From Lonicera japonica (lineage: Eukaryota > Streptophyta > Magnoliopsida > Dipsacales > Caprifoliaceae): 64,000 nt of DNA. Shown here piece by piece: positions 1 to 10,889 of the stretch; the first letter of the stretch is position 1; every line of letters starts with the position of its first letter. The stretch is from positions 31,424,122 to 31,488,121 of the forward strand of contig CM038470.1 in the NCBI GenBank assembly GCA_021464415.1, read 5' to 3'. A program made the translations under genes and the position numbers. Under the pieces are notes generated by a model. It was not told where the DNA came from and did not search any database. It saw only the letters and a list, made by a program, of their open reading frames with translations.

Positions 1-780
1 AGAAGGGACTCCTGGAGGAGGAGGAGGTGGAGGTGGAGGTGGAGCACTAGCTTTTTTACCTGGAGGAGGTGGAGGAGGAGGTGGCGGCTTATTAGTAGCA
101 GTGGGAACAGATGGTGGAGGCGGAGGTGGAGGCGGAGGTGGAGGTGGAGGCGGTGCTATAGGAGATGGTCGGCTAGATGTATAGGGAACAGGTGGAGGTG
201 GAGGTGGTGGCAGTCTAGGAGGTCCCTTTGAAGATATAGGAAGAGGAGGGGGAGGAGGAGGAACAGGAGGGCCTCTACTTGTGGAAAGTGAGGGTATTGA
301 AGTACTAACTTTTGAGGTACTCAGGGATGGAGGAGGGGGTGGTGGAGGCGGCGGTGGAGGCCTTGTGGTTGTAGCAGGAGTTGAAGGGGTTGAAGAATCT
401 CTATTAGAAGGCAGAGGTGGTGGAGGTGGAGGTCCTCTACTTGAACTAATAGGAGGCGGAGGCGGAGGAGGTGGGGGTCCTCTACCTGAACCAATAGGAA
501 GAGGCGGGGGTGGAGAATGTGGAGTTGGAGGTGGGGGTCTTCCACCTGAAATAATAGGAAGAGGTGGAGGTGGGGGTGGGGGAGGTCCCCTTCCTGAACT
601 AATAGGAAGAGGTGGAGGTGGGGGTGGGGGAGGTCCCCTACCTGAACTAATAGGAAGAGGTGGAGATGGGGGTGGGGGAGGAGGTGGAGGTGGAGGTCCT
701 CTACTAGAATTAATTCGTGGAGGTGGAGGTGGAGGTGGAGGTGGAGGTGGTGGCGGTGAGGTTGGACGGAATGGAGTTTC
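1..780 (-). repeat. FH1 proline-rich minisatellite inside the formin exon
   Basis: The exon is built of runs of CCN proline codons separated by short spacers such as LPISSGRG. Between about 430 and 740 a unit of roughly 45-57 bp recurs at least five times (spacers near 440, 488, 550, 596 and 648), and the copies at 586-690 are almost identical. On the plus strand this reads as glycine codons, which creates spurious glycine-rich ORFs. Confidence 0.85.
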
Positions 781-3288
781 TTTACTAGGAACTACAGATT
801 GTAAATGAACAGATGAAGCAATTTCAACATGTGTTTGATTTGAAGGTGTTGAATCAACACTTTCATCTGTTAAACCAACACTAACATCAACTTGAGCGTC
901 ACCCTCGGAAGGAGAAATAAGTGAGTCGGCAGTTTCTGATATTAAAGGCCTCAATGAATCCTCAAGAAAATTCTGAGACAAAGCGTCATCAAGAAAATTC
1001 GCCCTTAGGTTATTAGCCTTCTCAGAGTCGAGAAATTCCAGACTATCTGCAGTACTAGAAGCATTATTTTCTTCTTCAGAGTCAAAAGGCGATGAATTTG
1101 TACTCACTCTACTTCGCAATATTGATAGTTCTCTCACATCGTTTATAACCGAGAGCTGCTTAAATAACCATAAAGCAGCATCATCACCACTATCGACCCA
1201 GTCGAAGCCATTGAAAAGTTCCTGAACCCTAGAAAAAGCTTCAATGGGCAATCCACCTCTCTCCTCACCGTTTAAGATTGGAGTTGGAGCTTTTGGAGGA
1301 GAGATGCCATCGACATCACCAAAAAGAACCTGAACTTAATAAAAGAATACTTCAATTAGATGTATCGATAATTTGACTTGCCCCCTTGTTTTCATAATCA
1401 TTAGACATTGCCCCTTGCATGTGCGGGCATCTCAAAGAATTCCATAAAAACGGGGGTTATGTCAAAGGATTACATTATAAAAACTGTTTGCCCCCCATTT
1501 TTACGTAATTCTTTGTGATTCCCTTGCATGTAGTGGGCAAAATCTAATGATTATGAAAAGAGCAGGTTAAGCCTAATTTCACATTATGAACAGGGGACAA
1601 AATCAAAAACCCCACTATTTTTCTGGTGAAATATTCACCTCAGCTCGAAAGCCTTTCGGGAACCGCGTCTTTGAATCCCAAAGAGTGTCCAAATTCTCAC
1701 AGTTAAGCATCAAGATGTTGGATCGAATAAAAGCAGTATTGAAGACCAAACGGAACATCATGACTTCTCTTTCGGGATCTAGATCGAGATGGACACACTC
1801 TAATACTACATCTCCTTGCACCAGACACTGGATGTCAATCTTAATCACATCACTGTCCTGCAATAGAATAACATTCACTTACAACCAACTACCACTATTA
1901 TTTAGATTATTTTTAGGTCCTTCAATTAAAAAGGCAAAAACAAGGGTCCGTCTGATGAAAAAGTGGAAAACGATTGGTAAAATGATTAAGTTTTATGAGA
2001 AGTAGGAAAGAGTTATGAGTAATTTGGTGAGATGTTTTCCATATTTTCCTCCTTTTTTCATGGGAAAATTCTCTTAGCCTTTACCCAAAGAATTTGATTC
2101 CATGGAAAAATTAAAAACATCATAGAACATCTCACCAAATGACACATCCCTTTTTCCAACTTCTCGAAAAAATTAGCAATCTTTTCAATCATTTCCGACT
2201 TTTTTTATCAGATGCACTCACCCTAGGAATTGGATTGCCTCATATACATGTAAGTAGAAGTAGAAAACATTAGCAATATTTTTTTACCTGGCCATAATGC
2301 CGCAGGCTTCTATTTCTCTTGGGCATGGAAAATAACATATGAGTCGAAAGCCCATCTTTGCTAAGGAGATTTCTACCGAAAATACGTACGATCGGCCTGC
2401 ATCCCTTTTGATTATCGAATCTTGGAACAGCACGAAGAATGAGGCAATCCAAAGAAAGTGGCCGCTCAGGTGGGGGCCACTCGGGAGATATATTTCTTCT
2501 TGATATATATTGAAGGTAACGAAGTTGAGATGGAAATGGATTTAAGGGAGACAATAACTGTAATAAACCTTTAGGAGCTTCACGGTAAACCATTTCTAGA
2601 CTCTTTTTCTCTCCACTACTCAACTTTCTGAAAATCAAGAAGCTAGCTAGAAGGAATGCCAAAACAGGCCAACCCCCTCTCTCACAATGGAGCAAAATAA
2701 CGTTTTGGCTGTTCCCACGCGAAAGCCAACTCTCACATACACGAAGAAAATGGTGGACTAGAGACAATGGTAGGAGTGGACAACCTTCATATTGTCTTGG
2801 ATAATCCATGACGGTAACATCAAACTGACACAAAATTTCCGCAAATTGGCTTCTTTTCTCACCTTCTCGAAAATTGAAGGCAAGAAAGGACGACTCTGGG
2901 AATTCTTCGTGCAGCTCCATGATGATTTCATGCAAGTAAAGTTGGTAGACACCCTCAGGTAAAACTTCGGTTGAAAAACAAGAATCAAAAACTGCAAAGA
3001 TCATAACAAACTTCAACATAGACACAAAAAGGTGGTTGCTAAGAGCAACACAAACATTATACCCGGCTATCACAAGCACTACCCTTCAAACAAAAGGTAC
3101 AAAAAATGTTATGCATGACATTGTGTCCCAGCATAATGCTTGCAGTGACCTTGGCAATCACCAGAAGAAATTCAATTACATTTGCAATTTAGATTGGAGA
3201 GTGAAGATTGATTACCGTATACTCTATCAACCAACTCAAGCAATCCATCTGGAGGTCTTCTGTGAAAAAATCTACTGAGGAGGGACAT
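1..3288 (-). CDS. FH14: Class II formin, FH14-like (5' part; FH2 off the left edge)
   Basis: Actin-nucleating formin with a PTEN-like N-terminus, as in plant class II formins. Coding exons on the minus strand: 3288-3216, 2991-2288, 1857-1639 and 1329 to beyond 1. All junctions are GT-AG and the reading frame is kept across them. The start is the ATG at 3288, giving MSLLSRFFHRRPPDGLLE, the typical class II start. Residues about 25-259 are the phosphatase-like domain and 260-332 the rest of the C2 region (for example FNTAFIRSNILMLN). From about residue 335 follows an acidic linker, then the proline-rich FH1 (about 1-780 of the window). The P-loop reads HCERGGWP at residues 126-133 and lacks the arginine of the PTEN C-x5-R signature. 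The domain is therefore expected to bind membrane lipid rather than dephosphorylate, as known for class II formins. Homology is by recall, closest to Arabidopsis FH14; orthology was not tested. Confidence 0.93.
1944..2223. mobile_element. Foldback hAT-like MITE in formin intron 2
   Basis: The two halves are imperfect reverse complements over nearly the whole element. The left part begins GGGTCCGTCTGATGAAAAAG, and the right part, read on the minus strand, begins GGGTGAGTGCATCTGATAAA. The inner arms ATTTGGTGAGATGTT (near 2020) and AACATCTCACCAAAT (near 2130) pair perfectly. GGGTCCGT-type ends are common in hAT-derived MITEs. I could not fix a target-site duplication. Confidence 0.55.
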
Positions 3289-3332
3289 ATTTATATACAA
3301 AGGTACTTTGGCTTATCACAATGAACAAAAAC

Positions 3333-4698
3333 CTGCAGAAAATGAGATTTCAAAACCGAGCTACTCTTTCAATTTTCAAAGTTAGTCCAAAGCATAAACA
3401 AATAACCAATTCAATCACTTGAATTTCAAATGTTCATTACGTATAACCCTAAGAATTATCAAGCTACAGAAAATCAAAATTAGTCAAGAAAACCAATAAA
3501 TTGCCTGCTCAGTTTGCTTGGAATTGATGGGAAATTGAAACAGAATCCAATACTTGAATTTCAAATGTTTGTTAACTAGAACCCTAGGAAATATGAAGCT
3601 AAAAATCAACTGTCGGACAAAACTTGCTCTTAGTAAAACCAAGGGCTTCTCAATTTGCCATAGATTCAAGTATCAAAAAAATTGAACTAGAAACCCAAGA
3701 AATATAGGGCTACAAAAGAGTCAAAAACAAATAAATTATCCATTTGGTTTGCTTGGAATTGATGGGAAAACAAAACATAAACCAATACTTGAATTCCAAA
3801 TGTCCGTGAACTGAAACCTTAGAAAATATGAAGCTATAAATCAATTGTAGAGCATAATTAGACTTTCTCTACATAAAACCACGCGCTTCTCAATTTTCCG
3901 TAGATTCAATTACTCAATTATCAAAAAAATTGGCCTAGAACCCTAAGAAATATCGAGCTACAAAAATGTCAAAATTATCAAAAGCCAATAAATTGCCCGT
4001 TCAATTTGCTTGGAAATGATGAGAAAATGAAACAGAATCCAACACTTGAATTTCAAAAGTTTGTTAACTAGAACCCTAGAAAAAATGAAACTACAAATTG
4101 ATTGGAAGGCATAATAACACTTGCTCCTAGTAAACCAAGTGCTCAACAATTTGCCAAATATTCAAGTTTCAGATATCAGGAAAAAAAAAAAAAACCCTAG
4201 AACCCCAGTAAATATCGAACTACAAAAACTTCACAATTAGTCAAAAACCAATAAATTGCCCGTTTATTTTGCTTGCAATTGATGAGAAAATGAAAGAGAA
4301 TCCAATAATTGAAATTCATTTGTTAACTATAACCCTAGAAACATGAAGCTATAAATCAATTGTATTGCATAATTAAACTTACTCTTAGTAAAACCAGGTG
4401 CTTCTCAATTTGCTATAGATTCAAATTTCAAGAAACAAAAAAAATTGATCTAGAACCCTAACAAATATCGAGCTACAAAAACGTCACAATTACCAAAAAC
4501 CAACAACTTACCCGTTCAGTTTGCTTGAAATAATTGGAAATCCAAATGTTTGTCAACTAAAACCCTAGAAAATAAGAAGCTACAAATCAATTTACATCAT
4601 AATTATATTTTTTCTCAGTAAAGCTAAGTGCTTCTCAAGTTTCCCTGGATTCAAATATCAAAAACAAAAAATTGACCTAGGTAACGCCGTTTTCGTAC
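3333..4698 (-). other. Proposed 5'UTR intron of the formin gene
   Basis: On the minus strand a donor AAAG|GTACGA lies at 4699/4698 and an acceptor CTGCAG|GTTTTT at 3333/3332, 44 bp upstream of the formin ATG. The stretch contains no coding ORF of note and is mostly tandem repeat. Introns in formin leaders are plausible, but this one is inferred from splice consensus alone. Confidence 0.4.
3405..4680. repeat. Five diverged tandem repeats of about 240-260 bp
   Basis: The anchor CCAATAAATTGCC...TTTGCTTG recurs at about 3491, 3728, 3983, 4248 and 4498. Each copy is followed by GAATTTCAAATGTTTGTTAACT, AACCCTAG and a block resembling CTTCTCAATTTGCCATAGATTC. Copies differ by substitutions and small indels, so the array is old. 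It lies immediately 5' of the formin coding region. Confidence 0.8.
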
Positions 4699-5050
4699 CT
4701 TTACGAGGCTAAAACTTAAGGCATCCGCTTGATTGATCGGAAGAACGGATCTCGAGTTATATACATATACATATATACACACACGGAATTGCCAATTGAT
4801 GAGAGATGAGAGAAAGAGAAGAAATTTCTAGTTGTGGGAAGAGAATGAGTAGATGATGATGATGATGAAAGGGAACATAGAAGAAAGGAAAAACTCGTCT
4901 TTGAATAAAAATTAGATATTTTAAGGTTTTAGGCAAATGCTGTACAGTTTTGCCGCTGGTTGGTTTTTGAAATTTGATTTTTGTCAATTTCTTCCAAAGG
5001 AGAGCATAGATATTAGAATTAGATAATGATCGCGACCTTGGTATTAATTT
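4699..5050 (-). promoter_or_regulatory. Putative formin leader exon and promoter
   Basis: The minus strand reads as a CT- and TCATC-rich leader ending in the donor at 4699. A TATA-like ATTATATATCC lies near 5076-5090. There is no transcript evidence; the placement rests on the donor site and the base composition. Confidence 0.3.
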
Positions 5051-5719
5051 CATTCATATGCCATTTGGATAATTTGGATATATAATTAACCAAAATAAAA
5101 ATGAATATGTTTAATTTGGAATGTAAAACCAAATTGTACTATTATTACATATATGATTTAAAAATAATATTATTTAAAATTTTATATTTTTAAAATTTAC
5201 AAACTCTTTAACATAATTAGGTTTGAATCAAAGATTATGTGCTTACTTATTTTTGGGCTAATTTGCAAAAGATGGCATTATTTACGCTCTTAAATATGTT
5301 AGAAACATTTTTTTTCAAAATTTAATTAAAAATATATTTTAACACAATCTTATTTGTTACAATCACCCCCTTCAATTACCTGATGTTAAGTGAGTACTTA
5401 GCAACACACTCTCCGCATGTAAGACGAGTTTATGTAAATGCCCTCACCTCTTATTAATCGGGCCTTATTTAAAAAACACTTCAATAATCCATTGCCTGAT
5501 GTTATACGAGTTATTACAAACAAACTCTCCCTAAGTGGGGCAAGTGTGTGCATCTGTTCACCTCTCATTATACGAGTCTTAGGGGTGTGTTAGTGATCAG
5601 AAATTTACCGTTGGAGTGTTTGTTACAGAAATGGTGAGTGTAAATAATACCGCCCTTTCCAAAAGCAGGTTAAGACCCAAGGATGTGTTATTTCGGTGGG
5701 AAAAACATGTCATAATAAA
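5051..5719. other. Intergenic, AT-rich
   Basis: No coding signal is seen. Near 5360-5560 a motif resembling CAATTACCTGATGTTA(A/T)ACGAG occurs twice (about 5373 and 5490), suggesting a degraded duplicated repeat. Confidence 0.4.
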
Positions 5720-6021
5720 GCTCCGTTTGATAACAACATGAAAAATAAAATAAAAACACTTGATTTAGGTAAGAAGATGAAAAATAAGTTCAGTCATGTA
5801 ATGAAATACTCTCCATCTCATACTCATTTTATGAGTAGATTCCCTATATCTTTCATAATTTTTTGTGAAAAATTTTTGTTCATCAACTACCAAAGAAAAT
5901 TTCATCAAAAATGTAACAAAGTAAGAAAAACATCTATGCACATGTCTCAACTTATCTTCCAACTTTTCCCAAAAATCAACTTTTTAAAATTTTCGTTCCT
6001 ATGTTGTTATCAAACAGGCCC
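5720..6021. mobile_element. hAT-like MITE
   Basis: Terminal inverted repeats: left GCTCCGTTTGATAACAACAT, right end on the minus strand GGGCCTGTTTGATAACAACA. The interior is AT-rich and non-coding. The flanking 8-mers do not match, so the exact ends are uncertain. Confidence 0.6.
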
Positions 6022-6584
6022 TTAAGTGTGTTAATAGTGTTGTTTCGTGAGAAATTCTTAAGAACAAGAACCGAATTTGAAAGGCTTGGTACTGAGATGG
6101 CTATTTACATTATTTAACAAAAAAGAAATCAGAGGATTTTTTTTCTAATCAAAATAAGTGTAATCTTACACTTTATTTTTAAATATATATATATATATAA
6201 ATCGAATGAAAACAAACCAAAATATTTAGTTCAGGTCTGAGTTTGGAAAATTAGAAACCAAAATCGAAACCAAACTTTCAAATTCAATTTGGGTTTTGGA
6301 TCTCCTAATTTCTACTTCTATCGGAACCGAAAATACTCCTAATTGCCATTTATGTTAAAGAAATTTGGTTTGCAGATACGTGAATTGGTTGGATTAATTT
6401 GGTTTGTAGATACATGAATTGTTGGATCACTTTGCAAATAAATGAATTATTGATTGTTTTGAAATTATTTATTTTTAAGTGAAATTGTCTAATAAATCAT
6501 ACGGCACTAGCTAGTTAAAGCAATAATGCTTAAAAATTTGATGTTGTGGTGCTAAAAAACGAGATCTATTGGATAATAACCTAT

Positions 6585-6835
6585 TGCAGCCTCTTGAAGT
6601 GGTACTGGGAAACCAAACCTAATGGGAAGCCCCCGGTTCAATGCCCTTGTGGTGCTGGTGAGGTGCCCATAGTTAAAGCCTCATGGCTAGATAAAAGTTT
6701 GATGGTAATTGCAATATGGCAATAAGTGGTTTTGTTAAACCAGTTTTCTTCGAGATTGAACGCGCTTAGAGCACGAGACATCATTGTGCTCCTTACCTCC
6801 TTTTATTTTTGTGTAATTTTAATAAATCGTGTTTT
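6585..6835 (+). mobile_element. Possible tRNA-derived SINE
   Basis: An A-box-like TTGAAGTGGTA near 6593 is followed about 45 bp on by a B-box-like CGGTTCAATGCC near 6637, and a T-rich end lies near 6800-6835. The spacing fits a pol III promoter, but no target duplication was found. Confidence 0.35.
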
Positions 6836-8370
6836 ATAAGTGTTACTCGCATTCTAATCCGTGTCCATCCCATTTTTCACTTTACACCCACAGTCGCTCC
6901 CTGTAGGCCTATTTCTCGACTTTAGTAGATCGACTTATTTGAAGTCACCTCGAAGTCACCTCCTTAAGGGGATATTTAGACAATCAATCCGCGACCATGC
7001 TTTTTCATTTGTTTCGATTGATACGTGCTTAACTGATATCCGGAACTACATTCAATACGTCCATAACTTTTGAGATTAATCATTTGAGGCCAATTAATTA
7101 TATTTTAACACATATTCATACTTATTTTGGCCCAAACAAAATCTTTGAACATATAGCATAATCACAAAGTCGTTTTTTAAGAAGCTTCAGGAAAAACACC
7201 GAAGTTTTAGTGGAAGACCCTTGCGGTCTGTCAGGTTTCCCTGGGACTCATTAACGTGGCATGCTGTTCATGGGGCTTCATATCTTGAAGTTCAGGGTTT
7301 ATACCAACTCAACACCACCTTATCCATTATGATAAATCTCATTGTTCACAAGGAGACTAGTTATGAACCGTGCAAGTCATTATCTGATTAGAATTTTCGT
7401 CTTATAAATAGAATAAACACGTGACTTTTACGAGGGGTTACGACCTTTTTGGGTATATTTACTTTGTCAAAATTATATGGGGCCTCTCGTAAATATTGCT
7501 ACTTTACAATATTGCAACGTTGAATAGATAATTAAACATAATCTTATTTATTAGTCTAGAATACATAGTCTCATATACTCATACGCACAAAGAACTGAAG
7601 CAAACAAAAAAACAAATAGAGGCATCCACCACGACAATGAATCGAAAAGCGAAGATCGAGGTCTAATTCTTATCTCAATTTTATTATATTCTAATACATG
7701 ATGATTTTCTTTTTTCATTTTCGTTGCAAAACAAACGGCTTGTTCAAACTAGGCCGGATCTAAACAATTTGATCCTATCAAAGGTCGAATCTTCATATAC
7801 AAATTTTTTTACTGAGACAACCTTGTGAACTACACAGATTATGACCTTATGTATTGCATTATTTCCTAGTTCCAGGTGATTTTAGCGATTTTCAAAAGTT
7901 TGTGGTCAAAAGTGTATTTTTTATAAATTAAGGGGTCAAAATGCATTTTATAAACTTTTATAGGCAAATAACTTATTTTCCAAGTTAATAGATTTTCATG
8001 ATAAAACATTAAATTAGACATTTTTGGAAAGTTTGGGGCAAAAGTATTTTTGAAGTTTAGGGTCAAGGTGCAATTTTCTAAACTTTGATGTCAAAATTGT
8101 AATTGTTGCGAAGTAAGGGATTTTTTCATAAATATATACATAAGTCACTCCGACCAAAAACCAGGAATTACGTTAAAATAGAAAAGGGAAATCGTATAGG
8201 TACATTTAGGCCCAATTCGCACATGCATTCACATAGGTTGGTGCATTCTAGAAAGATACTGGAAAGGGCAGAAAGAAAATATAACAACTTCTCTCTTCAT
8301 CGCTTATTTATTATCATTGTAGTTTTGCGTATTGGATTGATCCCCCACTCCAAAAAGGCAAATTTAAGGG
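6836..8370. other. Intergenic with degenerate repeats
   Basis: No gene is recognised. At 7870-8100 a phrase resembling AAGTTTGGGGTCAAAAGTGTATTTT recurs three or four times in degraded form, as in old plant LTR or MITE remnants. Short ORFs here lack homology to anything I know. Confidence 0.4.
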
Positions 8371-8445
8371 GTGGCTAATCAGTGTTACTACCGCTTGCCA
8401 TCAGAAATATATCGATGGCAAGTAGTAGTAACAACCAATAGCCAC
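8371..8445. repeat. Short stem-loop: 32-nt arms, 11-nt loop
   Basis: Left arm 8371-8402 and right arm 8414-8445 pair at 26 of 32 positions; the perfect inner part is CTTGCCATC / GATGGCAAG. The size and near-complete pairing resemble a small foldback or a miRNA-like precursor. Nothing shows that it is expressed. Confidence 0.6.
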
Positions 8446-10580
8446 TGCCAGCCCATCCAAACCGGCCAAAACCCTACTAAACCCCAAACTTGAAGCAACA
8501 ATTGTTTCAATTCACTTACAGGCATCAAAACCTAGGGTTAATCGATTGCTCTTCTTCGAATTGGAAGCAAGTCGGATAGTTCAAATTGAAAGGTGCTCCT
8601 TGCTGGTGCGGTGGCAATGGTGGAGGAGGATGGGCGGTGGTGGAAGATGATGGAGGAGGGAAAGTAGTGAGGAATCGTTCTATGAGAGATGTAAAAAGTG
8701 AAAGTGATTTTTTTTAAAGAGAGGAAAGGGAAATGGGAAGAAAGGGGAAATAATAATAATAACTATTATTATTATTATAAAGACAATTTTAGGTTTGTCT
8801 TTAAAAGAAAGAACATTATTTTGTTTTTCCATTAGTTTAAAGGACAATGTTAGTAATAAAGGATAATAATTTGGATGAAGGACGTGCATTTTAACTTTTA
8901 TTTTTCCATTTTATTCTTTTTATTTTTCGGTATATTTCCATTACTAGCCTCCCTCTATTTAGGGATAACAAAAAAAATATCCTAAATATCTTGCTTTGAA
9001 TTTTGAATTTTGATCAATAGATCTAACAACATTTGTTTAATTTTGAATGGCTTTAAATATCATATTTTTAAAAGTCGTTATGATTGCCATCAAAATATAT
9101 TAAATATAGCAACAATATTTATTTATAATATTTAAAAATAATTTTAATTTGTAGATATATTAGAAAGTAAGCATATTAAGTTATATTCTTCTAATTAGTT
9201 TTCTCCCAAATATATTAAGTTACCTTTTTCTAATAATTTTTTAGCAAACATATTAAGCTACATCTAAATTTTTTATATATTATTTATATAGAATATTAAT
9301 ATTCTATTAATTTTTTTCAATTTTCTGTCAGACATATTAAGTTACATCTTGCCAATTTTATATTAGATATATTAAGTTATATTTGTTTTTATAAATTCAC
9401 TAGCCTCCGAGAAAGACAACCGCCATACCATAAATAATGAAAAAGATAGGTGGTCACTAGAAAAAGGCCTACAAAGATTTACACGAAGGTCCTCCAAGTG
9501 GAAATATGTAAAATAAAGCAACAAAACTTTATAAATGAACTATGTCATTATTCAATCAAGTTCACTAACCCAAAAAAAAAATAAGAAGGAAAAGGCTAAA
9601 TACAAATGTGAGCACAAGATTAAACCCAAAAGAACATAAAAATATACAAGCCTTTAAGGACGTTTCCAAAGGGGAGAAAGATTTTGCGAGCCCACTCGTT
9701 AATAAGAGACTACTGGTCTTGAAAGGTGAAAAGTCACCCGATCTAATAAATTAATAAACTGGCCTAACAAATTAGAAGAGCTATATAAATTATCCAAGAT
9801 GGATAGTGAAGATAAAATAGGCCCGTGTATGGACCTTTATGACTAAGCTTTTCACTTAGAATTTTAGTTCCAAGGAACTAAAATCTTCTCATCATCCATA
9901 TGTTTAATAAAATGAACAGCGCCGACTGCACCAATCAAGTAGATGAATATAGATTTATTATTTGCTATCACGGTTCAAATTTTCAGACGATATTTTTTGA
10001 TTATTTTTACACATCTATGAACTATATATCTTGGTAAATCATAAATAATCAATTTGATAAAGATTGTACTATTGTCCGCATTATATTCCATCTTTCTTTT
10101 ACGTTTAGAATATTCTTTATTCTATATTGATTTCTTTTGAGGTATTTTTGTTTTATATTACTATGTCCTTTTTGATAGCTTTCTTGCTTACATTAAACAA
10201 AATTCTAATATTCAATTAATTGTTGTTGATGATTCTCCTGTATCGATTGATTATAATTGCACGTTTCCAAGTCCATCTTTCTGTCTTTGTTGTTTTGTTC
10301 TCCTCAAACATATTTGGAATTATCTTCACTATATGGTAACTTTTCAAAAAATTTGTTACCTTGTTTTGAATTTTGGATAGGATTGTTTTAGTTAATAATT
10401 TGAATTATGTTATCCGTTTATTTATATAATTTTCATTTTTTTTGTTTTGTATTTTTTTTAAAAGGGTATTTCCGTCAAATACAAAAAAATATTATTAATA
10501 AATTAATTATCATTTTGTCTTTATTATTAAAGTTGTCCTCTGAATAAAGACAAAAAAAGTGTGTCCTTCGTAAGAAAGAG
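8446..10580. other. Intergenic, AT-rich, with a short degenerate repeat
   Basis: No coding gene is seen. At 9165-9380 the motif CATATTAAGTTA recurs five times, the first three about 40 bp apart. A GA/GGT-rich patch lies at 8600-8660 and an AT microsatellite-like stretch at 8750-8780. Confidence 0.45.
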
Positions 10581-10687
10581 TGTAGAGACCCCAATTCGTG
10601 ACCCCCGCAAAAACCCTAAAAGAAAACTCGTAAAATGTACACATTGAGTCCGAAACTCACCCACACACTAGCGAATGCTTCAGGGGA

Positions 10688-10869
10688 GTTTGTAGCACGA
10701 CAAACAGGCCTATTAGATGCGTTTGTTGCGCGACAAACCCATTAAACACCAATAAACCACTTTCTGACACATCACAGTGTCAAAACCCATCACTTCAGCT
10801 GTTTGTCGGGCGATAAATAGATATGTCGTGCGACAAACAGATAAAGTTGGGGAATGTCGCACGACAAAC
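10688..10869. promoter_or_regulatory. Five 18-bp palindromes upstream of a TATA box
   Basis: Units at 10688-10705, 10721-10738, 10801-10818, 10821-10838 and 10852-10869 follow the consensus GTTTGTCGNGCGACAAAC. The best copy is GTTTGTTGCGCGACAAAC. They sit in the presumed U3 region, 13 bp or more upstream of the TATA box. Confidence 0.8.
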
Positions 10870-10881
10870 CCTCCCGAGCAC

Positions 10882-10889
10882 TATAAATA
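10882..10889 (+). promoter_or_regulatory. TATA box of the gypsy-like LTR
   Basis: TATAAATA follows the palindrome array and is followed about 30 bp later by a plausible transcription start region. It matches the plant TATA consensus. Confidence 0.55.

Noticed and set aside
281..808. Glycine-rich plus-strand ORF of 175 aa
   Set aside because: It is the antisense of the formin FH1 proline codons; the minus strand is in frame with three upstream formin exons.
2758..2997. Second minus-strand ORF within the formin PTEN-like exon
   Set aside because: A shadow in another frame of the well-supported exon 2288-2991.
7866..8066. 66-aa minus-strand ORF with TLNFKNTFAPNFPKM
   Set aside because: Periodic text mirrors the degenerate intergenic repeat; no supporting features.
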